DNA from: Candidatus Bathyarchaeota archaeon
GTDB lineage: Archaea; Thermoproteota; Bathyarchaeia; Bathyarchaeales; Bathyarchaeaceae
Direction: 5' to 3'
Length of the DNA: 5,776 bases
NCBI GenBank assembly: GCA_029881555.1
Contig: JAOUMI010000042.1
Coordinates: 1-5,776, forward strand
Under the pieces are notes generated by a model. That model was not told the DNA's origin, did not search any database, and saw only the letters and a list, made by a program, of their open reading frames with translations. The first letter of the stretch is position 1. Each line of letters begins with the position of its first letter. Shown one piece after another: positions 5,264 to 5,776 of this stretch. The position numbers and the translations under genes were made by a program.

Positions 5264-5776
5264 ATGAGAATCATCCTGATAGGCTACGGAGTTGTTGGTC
5301 AAAGCCTTACGCGCATATTCACGCAGAGAGAAGCCGAGCTCATCAAAAACTATGGCTTCCATCCAAGAGTTGTAGCTATCGCGGACAGAGGAGGAGCAGC
5401 TGTAAACCCAAAGGGCCTAAACCTAGAGAAAACGTTGTCCCTGAAGGCTGAAAAGGGCACGGTGGCAGCCCACCGCGAATACGGACATCCCGGTATGTCA
5501 GCGTTAAGCGTGATAGAAAATGTTGACGCTGAAGCAATCGTTGAGGCAACACCCACCAAAATCAAGGACGGGGAACCAGGGTTGTCTCACATAGAAACAG
5601 CTCTCAAAACAGGAAAACACGTGGTTACCACAAATAAGGGACCACTTGCCCTAGCCCTGCCAGCCTTAATCGAGCTAGCTGACTACAATAAAGTCTACCT
5701 GAGATTCAGCGGAACTGTTGGTGGAGGAACGCCTGTGCTTGATTTGGCTAAGAGGTGCCTGATGGGGGACAGAATT
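5264..5776 (+). CDS. hom: Homoserine dehydrogenase, C-terminus cut off by window edge
   Basis: Reduces aspartate 4-semialdehyde to homoserine with NAD(P)H, the branch-point step towards threonine and methionine, in the cytosol. The 171 visible residues hold the Rossmann start IILIGYGVVGQSL (3-15), VVAIADRGG (36-44), EATPTKI (94-100), the TTNKGPLAL block (122-130) with the conserved Lys125, and FSGTVGGGTPVLDLAK (148-163), in the order expected for the family. The frame is open to the last base. About 160-180 more residues are expected for a short enzyme without a regulatory ACT domain; whether one is present cannot be seen. There is no sign of an N-terminal aspartokinase fusion, since the protein starts directly at the Rossmann fold. 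The ATG is 9 nt after the thrC stop with GGTGA 5 nt upstream. Arg42 after the second strand might favour NADPH (inference). Confidence 0.95.
   Translation, partial: MRIILIGYGVVGQSLTRIFTQREAELIKNYGFHPRVVAIADRGGAAVNPKGLNLEKTLSLKAEKGTVAAHREYGHPGMSALSVIENVDAEAIVEATPTKIKDGEPGLSHIETALKTGKHVVTTNKGPLALALPALIELADYNKVYLRFSGTVGGGTPVLDLAKRCLMGDRI

Overview
This 5.8 kb window looks like chromosomal DNA from an archaeon. The phosphoglycerate kinase is of the archaeal type, most genes are preceded by GGAGG/GAGGTGA-like Shine-Dalgarno sites, TTG is used as a start, and AT-rich TATA-like boxes sit upstream of the gene blocks. The mix resembles a mesophilic, uncultured TACK-type lineage such as Bathyarchaeia. 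That placement is an inference from general look and I could not test it. No mobile element, CRISPR array, rRNA or tRNA was seen.

Layout. Positions 1-3760 are all transcribed leftward (minus strand). In order of transcription they hold a glycine-cleavage H-type lipoyl carrier (gcvH, 3344-3760), a flavin-dependent pyridine nucleotide-disulfide oxidoreductase with a single active-site cysteine (1971-3341, beginning 2 nt after the gcvH stop), a 232-nt gap, glyceraldehyde-3-phosphate dehydrogenase (gap, 722-1738), and phosphoglycerate kinase (pgk, 660 to beyond position 1). A 237-nt divergent intergenic region (3761-3997) separates this block from a rightward pair: threonine synthase (thrC, 3998-5254) and homoserine dehydrogenase (hom, 5264 to beyond the right edge).

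How the genes work together. gap and pgk catalyse consecutive steps of the lower glycolytic/gluconeogenic trunk (GAP to 1,3-bisphosphoglycerate to 3-phosphoglycerate with ATP formation) and are adjacent, with 61 nt between them. hom and thrC belong to threonine synthesis (aspartate semialdehyde to homoserine, and O-phosphohomoserine to threonine), with the hom ribosome-binding site built over the thrC stop codon. gcvH and the flavoprotein look translationally coupled, but no other glycine-cleavage gene is visible, so their joint role is open.

The most notable points are a bacterial-type (class I) GAPDH beside an archaeal-type PGK, an unusual Met-Gln pair in the GAPDH coenzyme loop, the coupling of an H-protein to a one-cysteine flavoprotein that is clearly not lipoamide dehydrogenase, and a long imperfect inverted repeat in the divergent promoter region. 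I did not find a clearly new biological system; most of the window is ordinary central metabolism. Two proteins are cut by the window edges (pgk lacks its C-terminus, hom lacks its C-terminus).
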